A DNA stretch of 51,986 nt from an uncultured Candidatus Saccharibacteria bacterium (GTDB lineage: Bacteria > Patescibacteriota > Saccharimonadia > Saccharimonadales > Saccharimonadaceae), in contig CAMVRN010000008.1 in assembly GCA_947169915.1 (NCBI GenBank), positions 1 to 51,986 on the forward strand, read 5' to 3'. The translations under genes were made by a program, and so were the position numbers. Below are positions 42,042 through 51,089 of this stretch, in pieces (position 1 is the stretch's first letter; each line of letters starts with the position of its first letter). Under the pieces are notes generated by a model. The model worked only from the letters and a program-made list of their open reading frames with translations, was not told the origin of the DNA and did not search any database.

Positions 42042-43466
42042 ATGAAAAAGGACTCTACATTCCTGTCCAGGGTGTTGTTGGTATTAAGCGATTTATTGGC
42101 GGTCGTTTTTTCATTCCTTTTCGCGTACTATTTTCGTACTCACGTAGATACACGCCCCTATTTTTTTGAGTCAAACCTAACTGGCTTTATTATTGAAATC
42201 GTCCTTCTTATTCCAATCTGGATTGCTATTCTTGCCGCCCTCGGCCTTTATTCGAAAAATATGCTCTCGCGTCAGAACCGCACGAAAGAAGTAGAAAGGC
42301 TCTTTATGGGCTCCGTCGTTGGAACCATGGCCATCATCACTGCCGACTTCTTTGGCTCAGACAATCTTTTCCCGGTCCGCACCGTCGCAATCTATTCTTT
42401 CTTCCTTTGCTTCCTCTTCCTCGTTTTTAATCGCTCAATCTTCCGCCTTATAAGAGATATTCGCTATCGTCACAACAAAGGCACTCTTCGAGCTGTCGTT
42501 ATCGGAAATAACAAAAACACCGATTATCTTTCGGATTACATCTCCTCAAATCCAGAATCTGGCTACGTTCTCGTGGGTATTGTCGCCTCGAGAAAGTATT
42601 TTCCAAAAGATTTAGCAGGAAAACAATACTCTTCCTTAAAAGACGCTCTTCGTCGCGCTAAACCAGACGTCATCTTTCAGACCGACGAACACCAGACTGA
42701 ATATGTCTATAAAAATTCCGTAGACCGTCATTTACTATACTATTTTGTCCCGAGCGAAACTGCCCTTTCTTCCCAACTTGGTCAGCTTGAACTTGTCGGC
42801 AACACTCCAACACTTCGTGTTAATGCAACTCCACTAAGCGGCAACTATCGACACGTGAAGAGGTTCTTTGATATTCTTCTCGGCACGATTATGTTCATCA
42901 TTGCCTTTATTCCGATGCTCTTAATTTGGCTCATTATAAAACTATCCGACATCAAACACCCAGCGATTTATTCCGAGTACCGCCTTTCCCAGTTCAATCG
43001 CAAATTCAAAATCTACAAATTCCGCTCCATGAAACCAGCCTATTCAGGTATGTCTCCAGAAGAGGCTTTCAAGAAGATGCATCACCCAGAACTCATTAAA
43101 AAATACCGCAAAAACGGTGATTATCTACCAGACGACCCGCGCATCACTAAAATCGGTCACTTTATTCGCAAAACATCCCTTGATGAGCTTCCTCAACTCT
43201 TCAACGTCATTCGAGGAGACATTTCGCTAGTTGGTCCACGTGCCCTCGTTCCTGGAGAACTAAAGACCTATGGCGACCGCTCTCTACTTTTAACGGTTAA
43301 ATCTGGTCTCACCGGACTTGCCCAGGTTTCTGGTCGACGCGATATCTCTTTCGAAGAGCGACGCTCTCTCGACCTCTACTATATAAAGAACTGGTCACTC
43401 GGCCTCGATTTTCAAATTCTCCTCCGCACAGTCAAAGCTGTCTTTAAGCGAGAAGGAGCAAAATAG
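42042..43466 (+). CDS. Polyprenyl-phosphate sugar-1-phosphate transferase
   Basis: 474 residues. Four to five N-terminal helices (about 8-130), a CoA-binding-like middle domain (about 145-260) and a C-terminal bacterial sugar transferase domain (about 268-474) give the WbaP/WcaJ layout. The last has 'KRFFDILLGTIMF', KFRSMKPAY, DELPQLFNVIRGDISLVGPR and QVSGRRDISFEER. These enzymes start a surface polysaccharide by loading the first sugar phosphate onto the lipid carrier. The donor (for example glucose, galactose or an amino sugar) cannot be read from sequence. Confidence 0.94.
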   Translation: MKKDSTFLSRVLLVLSDLLAVVFSFLFAYYFRTHVDTRPYFFESNLTGFIIEIVLLIPIWIAILAALGLYSKNMLSRQNRTKEVERLFMGSVVGTMAIITADFFGSDNLFPVRTVAIYSFFLCFLFLVFNRSIFRLIRDIRYRHNKGTLRAVVIGNNKNTDYLSDYISSNPESGYVLVGIVASRKYFPKDLAGKQYSSLKDALRRAKPDVIFQTDEHQTEYVYKNSVDRHLLYYFVPSETALSSQLGQLELVGNTPTLRVNATPLSGNYRHVKRFFDILLGTIMFIIAFIPMLLIWLIIKLSDIKHPAIYSEYRLSQFNRKFKIYKFRSMKPAYSGMSPEEAFKKMHHPELIKKYRKNGDYLPDDPRITKIGHFIRKTSLDELPQLFNVIRGDISLVGPRALVPGELKTYGDRSLLLTVKSGLTGLAQVSGRRDISFEERRSLDLYYIKNWSLGLDFQILLRTVKAVFKREGAK

Positions 43467-44689
43467 TGAAGGTAGCCATCGTTTGCGACTGGCTCGTATC
43501 TGTCGGTGGTGCCGAACAAGTTCTAAGAGCAATCTGCGACTTATACCCAGAGGCGCCAATCTATACTTCTCAGTACAACCCCAAGAAAATTGACTGGTTC
43601 AAAGACAGGGAAGTACATACTGGCTGGCTCCAAATCCTTCCAACCGGCCTCCGTCGTTTTATCGGTCCTTTGCGCCAACGCTATTTCTCACATCTCGACC
43701 TATCAAACTATGATTTAATTATCTCCGTAACCGGAGCCGAAGCAAAAGCTATAAAAAAGGGAAGTGCCATCCATCTCTGTTACTGCCATGTCCCAACCCA
43801 ATATTATTGGGGGCTTAAAGATGATTATATGAAGAATCCAGGATTCGGCATTCTAAACCCTCTGGCTCGTTTTGGCCTTAAAATCCTCTTGCCACCGCTC
43901 AAAAAAGCCGACTACGCATCCGCGCAACGCCCAGATGAATTCATTACCATCTCTTCATACGCCCAGGCTCAAATCAAGTCAGCCTACGATAGGGAATCAA
44001 CAATAATCTCTCCACCAGTGGCTGTGGAAAAGTTTTCCACAGGGAAGTTATCCACAAGCGACAACGCAACAAAAACGGAAAAAAGTCAAGCGAAAGAAAC
44101 CGAACAGAAAAACAATAAAAATCAAAAAAGTCAAACTAAACCCCAAGTGACCTCTGCAAAAAACTCGGCTAGACACGGATTCGTCACAACTTCTAGACAA
44201 GTAAACTGGAAACGTCTCGACCTTGCCGTTAAGGCTTGCAAAAGATTGCATCTGCCGCTAACAGTTGTCGGCGAAGGTCCAGAACATAAAAAACTCGTCA
44301 AATTAGCAAACGGTGCTGACGATATTTCTTTCGTTCCCGTAACTGACCAAAAAGGTATCAAGCGTTATCTTGAATCCGCCGAGGGATACATTTTTCCCTC
44401 CCTTGAACCATTCGGAATTGCCCCTGTAGAAGCCCTCGCCTGCGGATGTCCAGTCATAGCCTATGGCAGTGGTGGCGCTTTGGACTACATAACCGACGGC
44501 AAAAACGGCGTTTTATTCGACAAACAATCAACGCATTCGCTCTGCAACGCACTTGAACGATTCTCTACTTTGAAATTCGACGAATCAGAAATTCGAAAAT
44601 CTGCGCTTCCCTATTCCGAAAATGAATTCCGCAGAAAACTCACAGCATTTATTGACGAAAAAGTAAAATCCATAAACACAACAAAATAG
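43466..44689 (+). CDS. GT4 glycosyltransferase with inserted linker
   Basis: 407 residues, GTG start overlapping the previous TAG, AAGGAG upstream. 'VCDWLVSVGGAEQVLRAICDLYP' and SVTGAEAKAIKKG mark the N-lobe. GEGPEHKKLVKLA and the Glu-rich donor loop SLEPFGIAPVEALACGCPVI mark the GT4 C-lobe; the pattern is WbaZ-like (mannosyl or similar transfer). Between the lobes (about residues 188-232) the usual short hinge is replaced by a Lys/Thr/Gln/Asn-rich low-complexity insert. The DNA at the start of this insert (44023-44056) carries three DnaA-type boxes. Confidence 0.88.
   Translation: MKVAIVCDWLVSVGGAEQVLRAICDLYPEAPIYTSQYNPKKIDWFKDREVHTGWLQILPTGLRRFIGPLRQRYFSHLDLSNYDLIISVTGAEAKAIKKGSAIHLCYCHVPTQYYWGLKDDYMKNPGFGILNPLARFGLKILLPPLKKADYASAQRPDEFITISSYAQAQIKSAYDRESTIISPPVAVEKFSTGKLSTSDNATKTEKSQAKETEQKNNKNQKSQTKPQVTSAKNSARHGFVTTSRQVNWKRLDLAVKACKRLHLPLTVVGEGPEHKKLVKLANGADDISFVPVTDQKGIKRYLESAEGYIFPSLEPFGIAPVEALACGCPVIAYGSGGALDYITDGKNGVLFDKQSTHSLCNALERFSTLKFDESEIRKSALPYSENEFRRKLTAFIDEKVKSINTTK
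44023..44056. other. Three DnaA-type boxes inside a gene
   Basis: TGTGGAAAA at 44023-44031 and TTTTCCACA at 44033-44041 form an inverted pair one base apart. TTATCCACA, the exact E. coli consensus, follows at 44048-44056. Boxes of this kind are otherwise seen as a cluster only around dnaA, 31 kb away. The boxes are in frame with the GT4 coding region. Confidence 0.7.
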
Positions 44690-44713
44690 AAAAATTGCAA
44701 GAAAGAGGGAAAC

Positions 44714-46150
44714 ATGAAATCCGAAAAAGTCAAGAAACTCTCTATAATGATGAAATTGCGGCTGATATTATTATATATATCCCCCATCGTCCTGTTCTTT
44801 TCCTATTATCCAATCATTCCAATCATTTCCACCGAATCAACCAACTATGAGTTTTCTCTTCCTCTTCTCTGGCTTCTTCTCTTTTCGATTCTGTCTTTGA
44901 AAGATTTCTTCATCACTCTTAAAAACGCTCTGAAGAAAAAAAATCCGGTAGTTCTCTCTCTATTATTCCCTGTATATATCTCTCTATCTGCCATCTGGAG
45001 CCAGAACCATCTCCGAGGGCTTCTAACCGCTGGAATATTTTGGTGTCTTATTATTACCGGCGTTTCAATCCTGACGACGTTCATGAAGAACCCTAGTTTT
45101 AGTCGTGATAAGTTCCTCAAAATCTTTCTATTCTCTTCTGTCGGATTCTGCATTATTTGTTGGCTTCAATCAATCCTTGATGTTTTGAACGTCGGACGCG
45201 AAACAACTCTTCTCTGCTTGGGCTGCACCTCTCGTATGTTTGGTTTTCCTCATCCATCAGGCTTTGCCATCGAACCTCAATTCATGGGCAACCTCCTGCT
45301 TGCCCCAACGCTTGCTGCAATCTACCTCTGGACAAAGCCAAAGACCGAAAAGCTACCTCTGAAAAGAAACACCCTTATGGTTCTCTCTTTTCTTTTTGCC
45401 TCGACGCTCTTCCTGACCTTTTCTCGGGGCGCCATTTATGCCTTTGGCGTTGGATTCGTTCTCTTGCTCGTCCTAAACCTCGCAAAACTCAAAAACCACA
45501 CATTCCTTAAATCCTTACCTCTTATCATCGCGAGCGGAGTATTCGTTGTCCTTGCTCAGGGCATATTCTCTGCCGTATCTTACACAGATAGTACTTTCCT
45601 CTCCGGCATCGAGAAATCTATCTCTCAAATGACTCTCGGAAAAGTAAATCTCGAGCTCGAGCCAAAACAGTCATCCGAAACTACTCCGGACGAAACCACC
45701 GAGTCAAACGATTCCCCAGTTTTCTCTGGATATGTCGAGGAGTCCACTAATGTTCGCATGAACTTCAACCGCATCGCCCTAGAACTCGCGCCAAAAACCC
45801 CAATGACTCTACTATTCGGCTATGGACTCGGCTCCGCTGGTACCGCCATGTATAACGAAGGTCGCACTGCTGCCCCACTCGAGATTATTCAGAACGAACC
45901 TCTTTCCCTCCTTCTAGAGACCGGGCTTCTAGGCATTATTCTTGCACTCTTCTCGCTTGCTCTAATCTTAAAATTCCTCAAGAAATTAAATCGCCCCGAG
46001 CGATATCTGCTCTGGGCGATTCTTTTGAGTTTTGCCTTATCTTTGATGTTCTTCTCTGGACTTCCAAACGCCTTACATGTTTATCTCTTCCCAGTCTTCC
46101 TTATTTCTTCTCTTCCTCAACCTTCCTCTCAGAAGCATCTTTCTCGCTAG
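44714..46150 (+). CDS. O-antigen ligase/Wzy-like membrane protein
   Basis: 478 residues with AGAGGG upstream. About 11-12 helices and a large outer loop (about 295-365, Ser/Thr/Glu-rich) match the Wzy/WaaL layout; 'FLTFSRGAIYAFGVGF' after the middle helices and 'LFGYGLGSAGT' in the loop region fit this family. It would polymerise or transfer lipid-linked oligosaccharides on the outer face. Its 3' end overlaps the converging GtrA-like gene by 50 bases. Confidence 0.82.
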   Translation: MKSEKVKKLSIMMKLRLILLYISPIVLFFSYYPIIPIISTESTNYEFSLPLLWLLLFSILSLKDFFITLKNALKKKNPVVLSLLFPVYISLSAIWSQNHLRGLLTAGIFWCLIITGVSILTTFMKNPSFSRDKFLKIFLFSSVGFCIICWLQSILDVLNVGRETTLLCLGCTSRMFGFPHPSGFAIEPQFMGNLLLAPTLAAIYLWTKPKTEKLPLKRNTLMVLSFLFASTLFLTFSRGAIYAFGVGFVLLLVLNLAKLKNHTFLKSLPLIIASGVFVVLAQGIFSAVSYTDSTFLSGIEKSISQMTLGKVNLELEPKQSSETTPDETTESNDSPVFSGYVEESTNVRMNFNRIALELAPKTPMTLLFGYGLGSAGTAMYNEGRTAAPLEIIQNEPLSLLLETGLLGIILALFSLALILKFLKKLNRPERYLLWAILLSFALSLMFFSGLPNALHVYLFPVFLISSLPQPSSQKHLSR

Positions 46151-46619
46151 GCTCTTTTGCGTCTCCAAACACAAACTTATCATAGATTAAGAAGTTTACA
46201 ATCATTTCTACCGCCATCACAAGTACGAAAATACCAGTAGTTTCGACAAAATCGTAAGTGAAGTTTATTCCGATTCCCTGGAAGATGTTGTAGGCGAACT
46301 GATATAGGAATCCAAATAGCCCAAACAACCTCGTTAGTAACGGCCCAATCGCAAGATTAAGGATAACATTCCAAACAAAGAATCTTCCGAGCTGTTTCTT
46401 TCCAACCTTCCTATCTTTCCATGTAAAGCGAGAATGTAGATAATATCCTACAAAGAGTGCCACTACTCCAGATATTAACGTCGCAACCCAAAGCAAATCT
46501 CCAGAAAAGAACAAAAGTGCGACCGCTTCATAAACCCCGTATTTTATCAGAGTATTAAGTATTCCGAAAATCAGATACTTACCTGCTGTTTTCTTTTTAC
46601 TTGTTCTCTTGTCTGCCAT
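46101..46619 (-). CDS. GtrA-like membrane protein
   Basis: 172 residues with four helices (about 12-32, 40-62, 82-105 and 122-145). 'KYLIFGILNTLIKYGVYEAV' and 'GYYLHSRFTWKDR' are standard GtrA features. GtrA proteins are thought to help flip or present lipid-linked sugars. A charged Glu/Lys tail ends the protein within the overlap with the ligase gene. It lies 2 bases downstream of the desulfurase-like gene. Confidence 0.9.
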   Translation of the reverse strand: MADKRTSKKKTAGKYLIFGILNTLIKYGVYEAVALLFFSGDLLWVATLISGVVALFVGYYLHSRFTWKDRKVGKKQLGRFFVWNVILNLAIGPLLTRLFGLFGFLYQFAYNIFQGIGINFTYDFVETTGIFVLVMAVEMIVNFLIYDKFVFGDAKEPSEKDASERKVEEEKK

Positions 46620-46621
46620 AA

Positions 46622-47782
46622 CTAAACGACTTTATTCATCACTTTCTTAATTTTTTCGATATCTTCAGGCTTATTGTGATAGCCTAACGAAAAACGAACT
46701 AGTGGCGGGAAATGACGCACTTTATCAAGATAATAATGCGCACAGAAGTATCCTGTCCTAGCCATGACTTTCTCTGCTCCGAGTGCTTCCCCGAGCAAAT
46801 GTGAATCAATATCATTAAGATAAAAACTCATCGTTGGGTTCGCCTCTTGGTTAACCATCGTTACTTTGTCGCTATGTTTCAAAAATTCAAAGAGTTCCGT
46901 ATAATTCTCTTCCAGGTTTTTATGTTCTGCTTTCGAAAGTCCATTTAGCCAATCAATTGCCGCTCCAAGTGCGATAATCTCTCCCCAAGCCTGAAGCCCG
47001 CTTTCGAATTTTGTATATAAATGGTCCGGATTTTTTTCACTAGATAGAAGATAGGATTCTTTGTCCACATCGTCAACCATCCCACCCCCAATAAACGATG
47101 TTTCGATTTTCTTCAACATATCTTTTCGTACAATAATTCCCCCGAGACTCGGAGCGTACATTTTGTGCGCAGAGAAACAGATTGCATCCGCATCGGTTTT
47201 ATAAAGCACGTCAGCGGAATGCGCCATAGCCTGCGCAGCATCAATGATTATGATTCCCCCAGTCTTATGGACTTTTTTAACAACGTCCTTAATATTTATG
47301 AGCCTGCGGCCATCAATATTAGACGCCGCATTGACCACAACTACTGCCTTCTCTGGAATCTCGTTAACAGGTAGTGCCCCATCTTCCTCACGGCTTAACA
47401 CAAGTCGAGGAAGACCATGTTTTTTTGCAAACGTCATCGTTGACAGAAACGGGGAATTATGTTCAATATCACTCGTGACTACAACATCAAATTGTTTTCC
47501 GTCAAGTTGAGACAATAACAAGTTAATACCATACGTCGTATTGAGCGTGAACGAAACAAAATAATCCTTTTTTGACAGCTTTAAGTACTTCAAAATCTTT
47601 TCGCGAGTCGCCTCGACGCGCCTATCCGTTTCAATTCCCCATGGATATTTTACGCGTTCACCGCACGAATTAAATTTTTCATAGTATTCGCTTAATGCAT
47701 TAAGAACGGGTCGAGGGCGTAGACTTTGGCATGCTGCATCAACATACACTTCCCCATTTTTGAGATAATCAAAATCATTCAT
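46622..47782 (-). CDS. Cysteine desulfurase-like aminotransferase (class V)
   Basis: 386 residues from the ATG at 47782; a longer open frame to 47905 covers the promoter and the divergent gene. The PLP lysine is in CFSAHKMYAPSLGG, SDIEHNSP is the cofactor stacking region, and ARTGYFCAHYY has the catalytic-type Cys of SufS/Csd enzymes. It would mobilise sulfur from cysteine for Fe-S or thio-cofactor synthesis. No SufBCDU partner is near, so a related PLP function is possible. Confidence 0.85.
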   Translation of the reverse strand: MNDFDYLKNGEVYVDAACQSLRPRPVLNALSEYYEKFNSCGERVKYPWGIETDRRVEATREKILKYLKLSKKDYFVSFTLNTTYGINLLLSQLDGKQFDVVVTSDIEHNSPFLSTMTFAKKHGLPRLVLSREEDGALPVNEIPEKAVVVVNAASNIDGRRLINIKDVVKKVHKTGGIIIIDAAQAMAHSADVLYKTDADAICFSAHKMYAPSLGGIIVRKDMLKKIETSFIGGGMVDDVDKESYLLSSEKNPDHLYTKFESGLQAWGEIIALGAAIDWLNGLSKAEHKNLEENYTELFEFLKHSDKVTMVNQEANPTMSFYLNDIDSHLLGEALGAEKVMARTGYFCAHYYLDKVRHFPPLVRFSLGYHNKPEDIEKIKKVMNKVV

Positions 47783-47789
47783 GCACCTC

Positions 47790-47798
47790 ATTATACCA
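47790..47798 (-). promoter_or_regulatory. Extended -10 promoter, leaderless
   Basis: TGGTATAAT on the minus strand, 7 bases before the ATG at 47782. It fixes the start of the desulfurase-like gene. Confidence 0.7.
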
Positions 47799-47830
47799 TA
47801 AGACCTAAATCCAAAGCGCCAAGCCAAGTA

Positions 47831-47839
47831 TGTTATAAT
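47831..47839 (+). promoter_or_regulatory. Extended -10 promoter, leaderless
   Basis: TGTTATAAT overlaps the ATG at 47838, which therefore cannot be the start. The ATG at 47847 follows after 7 bases. Confidence 0.7.
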
Positions 47840-47846
47840 GACTATT

Positions 47847-48944
47847 ATGGTTTGTATTGCTGCATTTATTATCCTCGGTCTTATCGGTATTTTTGTCGCT
47901 ATCATTTCTATTTTTAAGCGCGACTTTGGCCGTGCCTATTGGAAAGCCATGAAGAAGGCTTGGGGATGCGTTGGCAAAAAAATTCGCCTCCAAAAATGTG
48001 ATACTAATTTCAAGGATGACGTAAAGAATTCCCTCTTAAAGAAGATTATCTTGAAACGACCAAAATTAGTTAAACCACTTTCTGCGATTATCGAGGTACT
48101 ATCAGTCGTAATCGTCATTGTCTTCGTCTGGGCACTGCTTACTTCAATCAAATCCCTACTTGCCCTCTGGGCGCTTGGCACGTGCAACGTAACAAAACCA
48201 TCCGCTTGTTCTCTAGGTGCCGAAGTTTGCTCTCTAGGTAATGAGGAAGACGATAAAAACATTCTCGAGCAAACCGGCCGTTGGTTCACCGAATGGGGCG
48301 ACATTTTCTCTGCCATCCCAGACCGCATCAAAAACTGGAAAGCCGAAGAATACTTTGTCGAACCAATTGTTGTTGTTGACGCATCCGTTCTCGACGATAC
48401 GAAAACTCGAGCTTCAGATGATAAACCATACGCTCTCGATATTCTTGACCCAGGTTGCTCCGCTTGTTTGAATAGTTTCCGCAACCAACTAGAATCTGGT
48501 TTCTTCGAGTCCCATCGCACCGCTATCCTCGTCTACCCAATCGAATCCGACGGCGTCTATAAATTCGCTAATTCCGACCTTATTGCTCGTTACTTCTACG
48601 CTTCTGCTCTTCTAGACCAAGGAGAAACTCCGGAGAATCAACGTCACTTTGATATTAAACTTCTCCACAAAATCTACACCGATAGAACCGAAAACGGCGT
48701 AATCGTCCAAAGTTACCTTGCTTCCCTTGACTATGATGAAGCAAAATCAACCCTTAAAACCTATCTCAAAGAATTTGGTGCCACAGACAGCGACCTAAAA
48801 CAAATCTCGACTCTCGAAAAATCTGACGAAGTAAAAGTTATTCTTGAAAGAGTGGAGGATGTAGCCAACAATCAAGTTAAAATCACCGGCATTCCAACCC
48901 TGGTTTATAATGGAGGTAAGCATTTAGGCCAATATGGAGAATAG
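47847..48944 (+). CDS. Membrane thioredoxin-like protein
   Basis: 365 residues from the ATG at 47847. One helix at the start (about 1-20) and another near 75-105 flank a basic cytoplasmic loop. The outer part (about 170-365) has DPGCSACLNSFRNQL (CxxC) and, near the end, GIPTLVYNGGKHLG with the cis-Pro typical of thioredoxin and DsbA folds. It is probably a thiol oxidoreductase or sensor acting on disulfides outside the cell, consistent with the many Cys-paired secreted proteins here. Two small membrane or secreted genes follow with overlaps. Confidence 0.72.
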   Translation: MVCIAAFIILGLIGIFVAIISIFKRDFGRAYWKAMKKAWGCVGKKIRLQKCDTNFKDDVKNSLLKKIILKRPKLVKPLSAIIEVLSVVIVIVFVWALLTSIKSLLALWALGTCNVTKPSACSLGAEVCSLGNEEDDKNILEQTGRWFTEWGDIFSAIPDRIKNWKAEEYFVEPIVVVDASVLDDTKTRASDDKPYALDILDPGCSACLNSFRNQLESGFFESHRTAILVYPIESDGVYKFANSDLIARYFYASALLDQGETPENQRHFDIKLLHKIYTDRTENGVIVQSYLASLDYDEAKSTLKTYLKEFGATDSDLKQISTLEKSDEVKVILERVEDVANNQVKITGIPTLVYNGGKHLGQYGE

Positions 48945-49452
48945 AATCATTTCCCTCGCCACTATCGTCTTGCTCGCCGTTGCGCTTGTCGCATCGCCAG
49001 TTTTTGCCGCTGCTCCAAAACTTAGCGAAACCCAAAAGGCTGGCATTACTACAAACTGTGGTGCGATTCGCCAAAAACTAGAAAACCTTCAGCGCATGGA
49101 TTCAAAAACCTATTCTTATTATCAGGCTATTTACGAAACCGCTGCTACTCGCTACATCAAACCCTTGAATCTCCGTCTCGTTGATAACAACAAATCAAAT
49201 CAAAAACTCCTAGACCTTCAAACTGGAATTGCTACATCAGAAAAGAACTTCAGCGACGACTTCATCGCCTACAACAAACTACTCGACAGTCTAAAGAAAA
49301 TCGATTGTAAAGTCGAGCCAGAAACGTTCTACGAAAAACTCATAGAAGTCCGAGTAAGTCGTGCAATTCTCAAAAAAGATATCGAAAAACTAAATGAGCT
49401 AGTTGTTTCTGCCGTCAAAAGTGCTGAAACTTTGAAAGGTTCTCTAAAATGA
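48934..49452 (+). CDS. Secreted helical protein, unknown
   Basis: 172 residues. A signal peptide (about 1-25, VFAAAP) is followed by a mostly helical, Lys/Leu-rich protein likely to form a coiled coil. It has two cysteines (about residues 42 and 124), possibly a disulfide. It starts 11 bases before the end of the thioredoxin-like gene and ends in an ATGA overlap with the next gene. The arrangement suggests a substrate or partner of the thiol enzyme. Confidence 0.75.
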   Translation: MENRIISLATIVLLAVALVASPVFAAAPKLSETQKAGITTNCGAIRQKLENLQRMDSKTYSYYQAIYETAATRYIKPLNLRLVDNNKSNQKLLDLQTGIATSEKNFSDDFIAYNKLLDSLKKIDCKVEPETFYEKLIEVRVSRAILKKDIEKLNELVVSAVKSAETLKGSLK

Positions 49453-49847
49453 ACGACGAGAAGATAAAACAGCCAAAAGAACAACCAAATGAGCCCGTAA
49501 AAACCGAGGCCCCAGAAAAACCAAAGAAGAACTACAACCTCGTCTTCCTCGGCATCGGGGCAACGGTTTTAGCGTTTTTGACAACCTTTATTTCCTTGAA
49601 ACTCTATCATGATTCTGGCGACATTTATCTTGACCGCTCTCGCCCAGGTTTCCTCCCCGAAAAAGAAGAAGTCGAGCAAAGCGAACAGGAAAAATCCGAC
49701 TACGCTTTTCCATCTACCGGCACAATCACTCCAGAAGTCATGGACGAATTCTTAGAAAACCTCAAGGCCGAAGTAAATCGCCTCAACGATTTTCCTGTCG
49801 AGGCGTTTGACCCAAATTCTCTTTCAGACGATACGCTTGGTTTCTAA
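49449..49847 (+). CDS. Small membrane-anchored acidic protein
   Basis: 132 residues: a Lys/Pro/Glu N-terminus, one helix (about 30-50) and an acidic outer part with no known motif. It is third and last of an overlapping trio (47847, 48934, 49449). Its end overlaps the converging murC stop by 4 bases. Confidence 0.72.
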   Translation: MNDEKIKQPKEQPNEPVKTEAPEKPKKNYNLVFLGIGATVLAFLTTFISLKLYHDSGDIYLDRSRPGFLPEKEEVEQSEQEKSDYAFPSTGTITPEVMDEFLENLKAEVNRLNDFPVEAFDPNSLSDDTLGF

Positions 49848-51082
49848 TCTTTCTTAAAATGCTCGCGCATCCAATCATCTCCCGCGCCACCGCTAAGGAA
49901 AGCGACTAGATAATTTTGTGCGAGATAATCTTTAATTCGAAGATAGAATTTTTCGTCATAATCCGCCACCTCTGCTATTTCTGCATTATCAAGTTTTTGA
50001 ATGAATTCAATCGGAGGAATTACCCTTTGTCCCTCGATTTCGCGTAGTAAAGTCGTAGGTAACCAGAACAACTTATCGACATCTTTGAAGATGTCATGAT
50101 AATCGTTTATCACGTCATATTGTCTTGCATTTTGAAGCGGGGAATAGGCGACCACGAGTCCCTTCTTCCCAGTGAGCTTCATTTCTTCCTTGGCGATTTC
50201 GATTGTCGCCGAGACTTCTTCCGGGTGATGCGCATAATCCGTATAGAGCCCATCGCACAATTTTTCCATTCTTCGCTCAACGCCAGGGAATTCGTTCATA
50301 AGCTCAATCAGCTCTTCCTCAGAAACTTTTAGCCCTTCTTCACGTGCCATTTCTTTCACGGCCTCAATCGCAAGCGCAAGGTCAAACCGACGGACTTCTC
50401 CCGCTTGTTTAATTCTTTTTGCAAGTCGTGAACTAGTAATCACTTTTCGGCTCTGTCGGATATACTGCGCAAAAGCCTGTTTATATTCATCCTCGGTTTT
50501 ATAAATATCAGCATGGTCATAAGTCACTGACGGAATTACTGCGAGCCACGGATGATACATTAGAAAGTTTCTATCATATTCATCAGCTTCATAGACCAAG
50601 TACTTCGCTTTTGGTACAAATTTTCCAGCGCCAGCAAACCCTAGCGTCGAACCCACTAACCAACTAACCGGAAGCTCAAGCTTAAGCGAGAGCCAAAGAA
50701 TCCCAGCAGTCGTAGTGGTTTTACCGTGCGTTCCTGCAACTCCAATCATTTTAAGTTCATAATCTTCAACGAGTTTTTCTATAAACTCATCTCGTTTTGA
50801 AACCTTCAATCCGAGTTCATGAGCAGTTTCGAGTTCTTTATTTCCAGGACGGACTGCAGACGTATGTACATACCAATCTACCCCACCTTTTTCAGCCACT
50901 TTTTTCTTCAAGAACTCACCAGTTTGTTCACCAATCGAAACTTCAATTCCATTATCGCGTAGTTCCTTAGTGACTAGCCCTTCATGTAAATCAGAGCCAA
51001 ACACTTCCATCCCGAGGCTTTTTGCCCCGAGTGCCAAAGGACCCATCGCAACCCCCGAAATACCAGAAATATATATTCTCAT
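49844..51082 (-). CDS. murC: UDP-N-acetylmuramate-L-alanine ligase
   Basis: 412 residues from the ATG at 51082, slightly shorter than usual (about 450-490). It adds L-alanine to UDP-MurNAc, the first peptide step of peptidoglycan. MRIYISGISGVAMGPLALGA is the N-terminal Rossmann loop, VAGTHGKTTTTAGIL the ATP loop, and DYAHHPEEV the MurC-type motif before the C-terminal domain. A longer frame to 51400 would add 106 unrelated residues and cross the promoter and the divergent gene. Mpl is a less likely alternative. Confidence 0.88.
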   Translation of the reverse strand: MRIYISGISGVAMGPLALGAKSLGMEVFGSDLHEGLVTKELRDNGIEVSIGEQTGEFLKKKVAEKGGVDWYVHTSAVRPGNKELETAHELGLKVSKRDEFIEKLVEDYELKMIGVAGTHGKTTTTAGILWLSLKLELPVSWLVGSTLGFAGAGKFVPKAKYLVYEADEYDRNFLMYHPWLAVIPSVTYDHADIYKTEDEYKQAFAQYIRQSRKVITSSRLAKRIKQAGEVRRFDLALAIEAVKEMAREEGLKVSEEELIELMNEFPGVERRMEKLCDGLYTDYAHHPEEVSATIEIAKEEMKLTGKKGLVVAYSPLQNARQYDVINDYHDIFKDVDKLFWLPTTLLREIEGQRVIPPIEFIQKLDNAEIAEVADYDEKFYLRIKDYLAQNYLVAFLSGGAGDDWMREHFKKD

Positions 51083-51089
51083 AGGTTTC

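Noticed and set aside
47783-47905. N-terminal extension of the desulfurase-like gene
   Set aside because: It includes the promoter and the start of the divergent gene, and the extra residues look like translated intergenic DNA.
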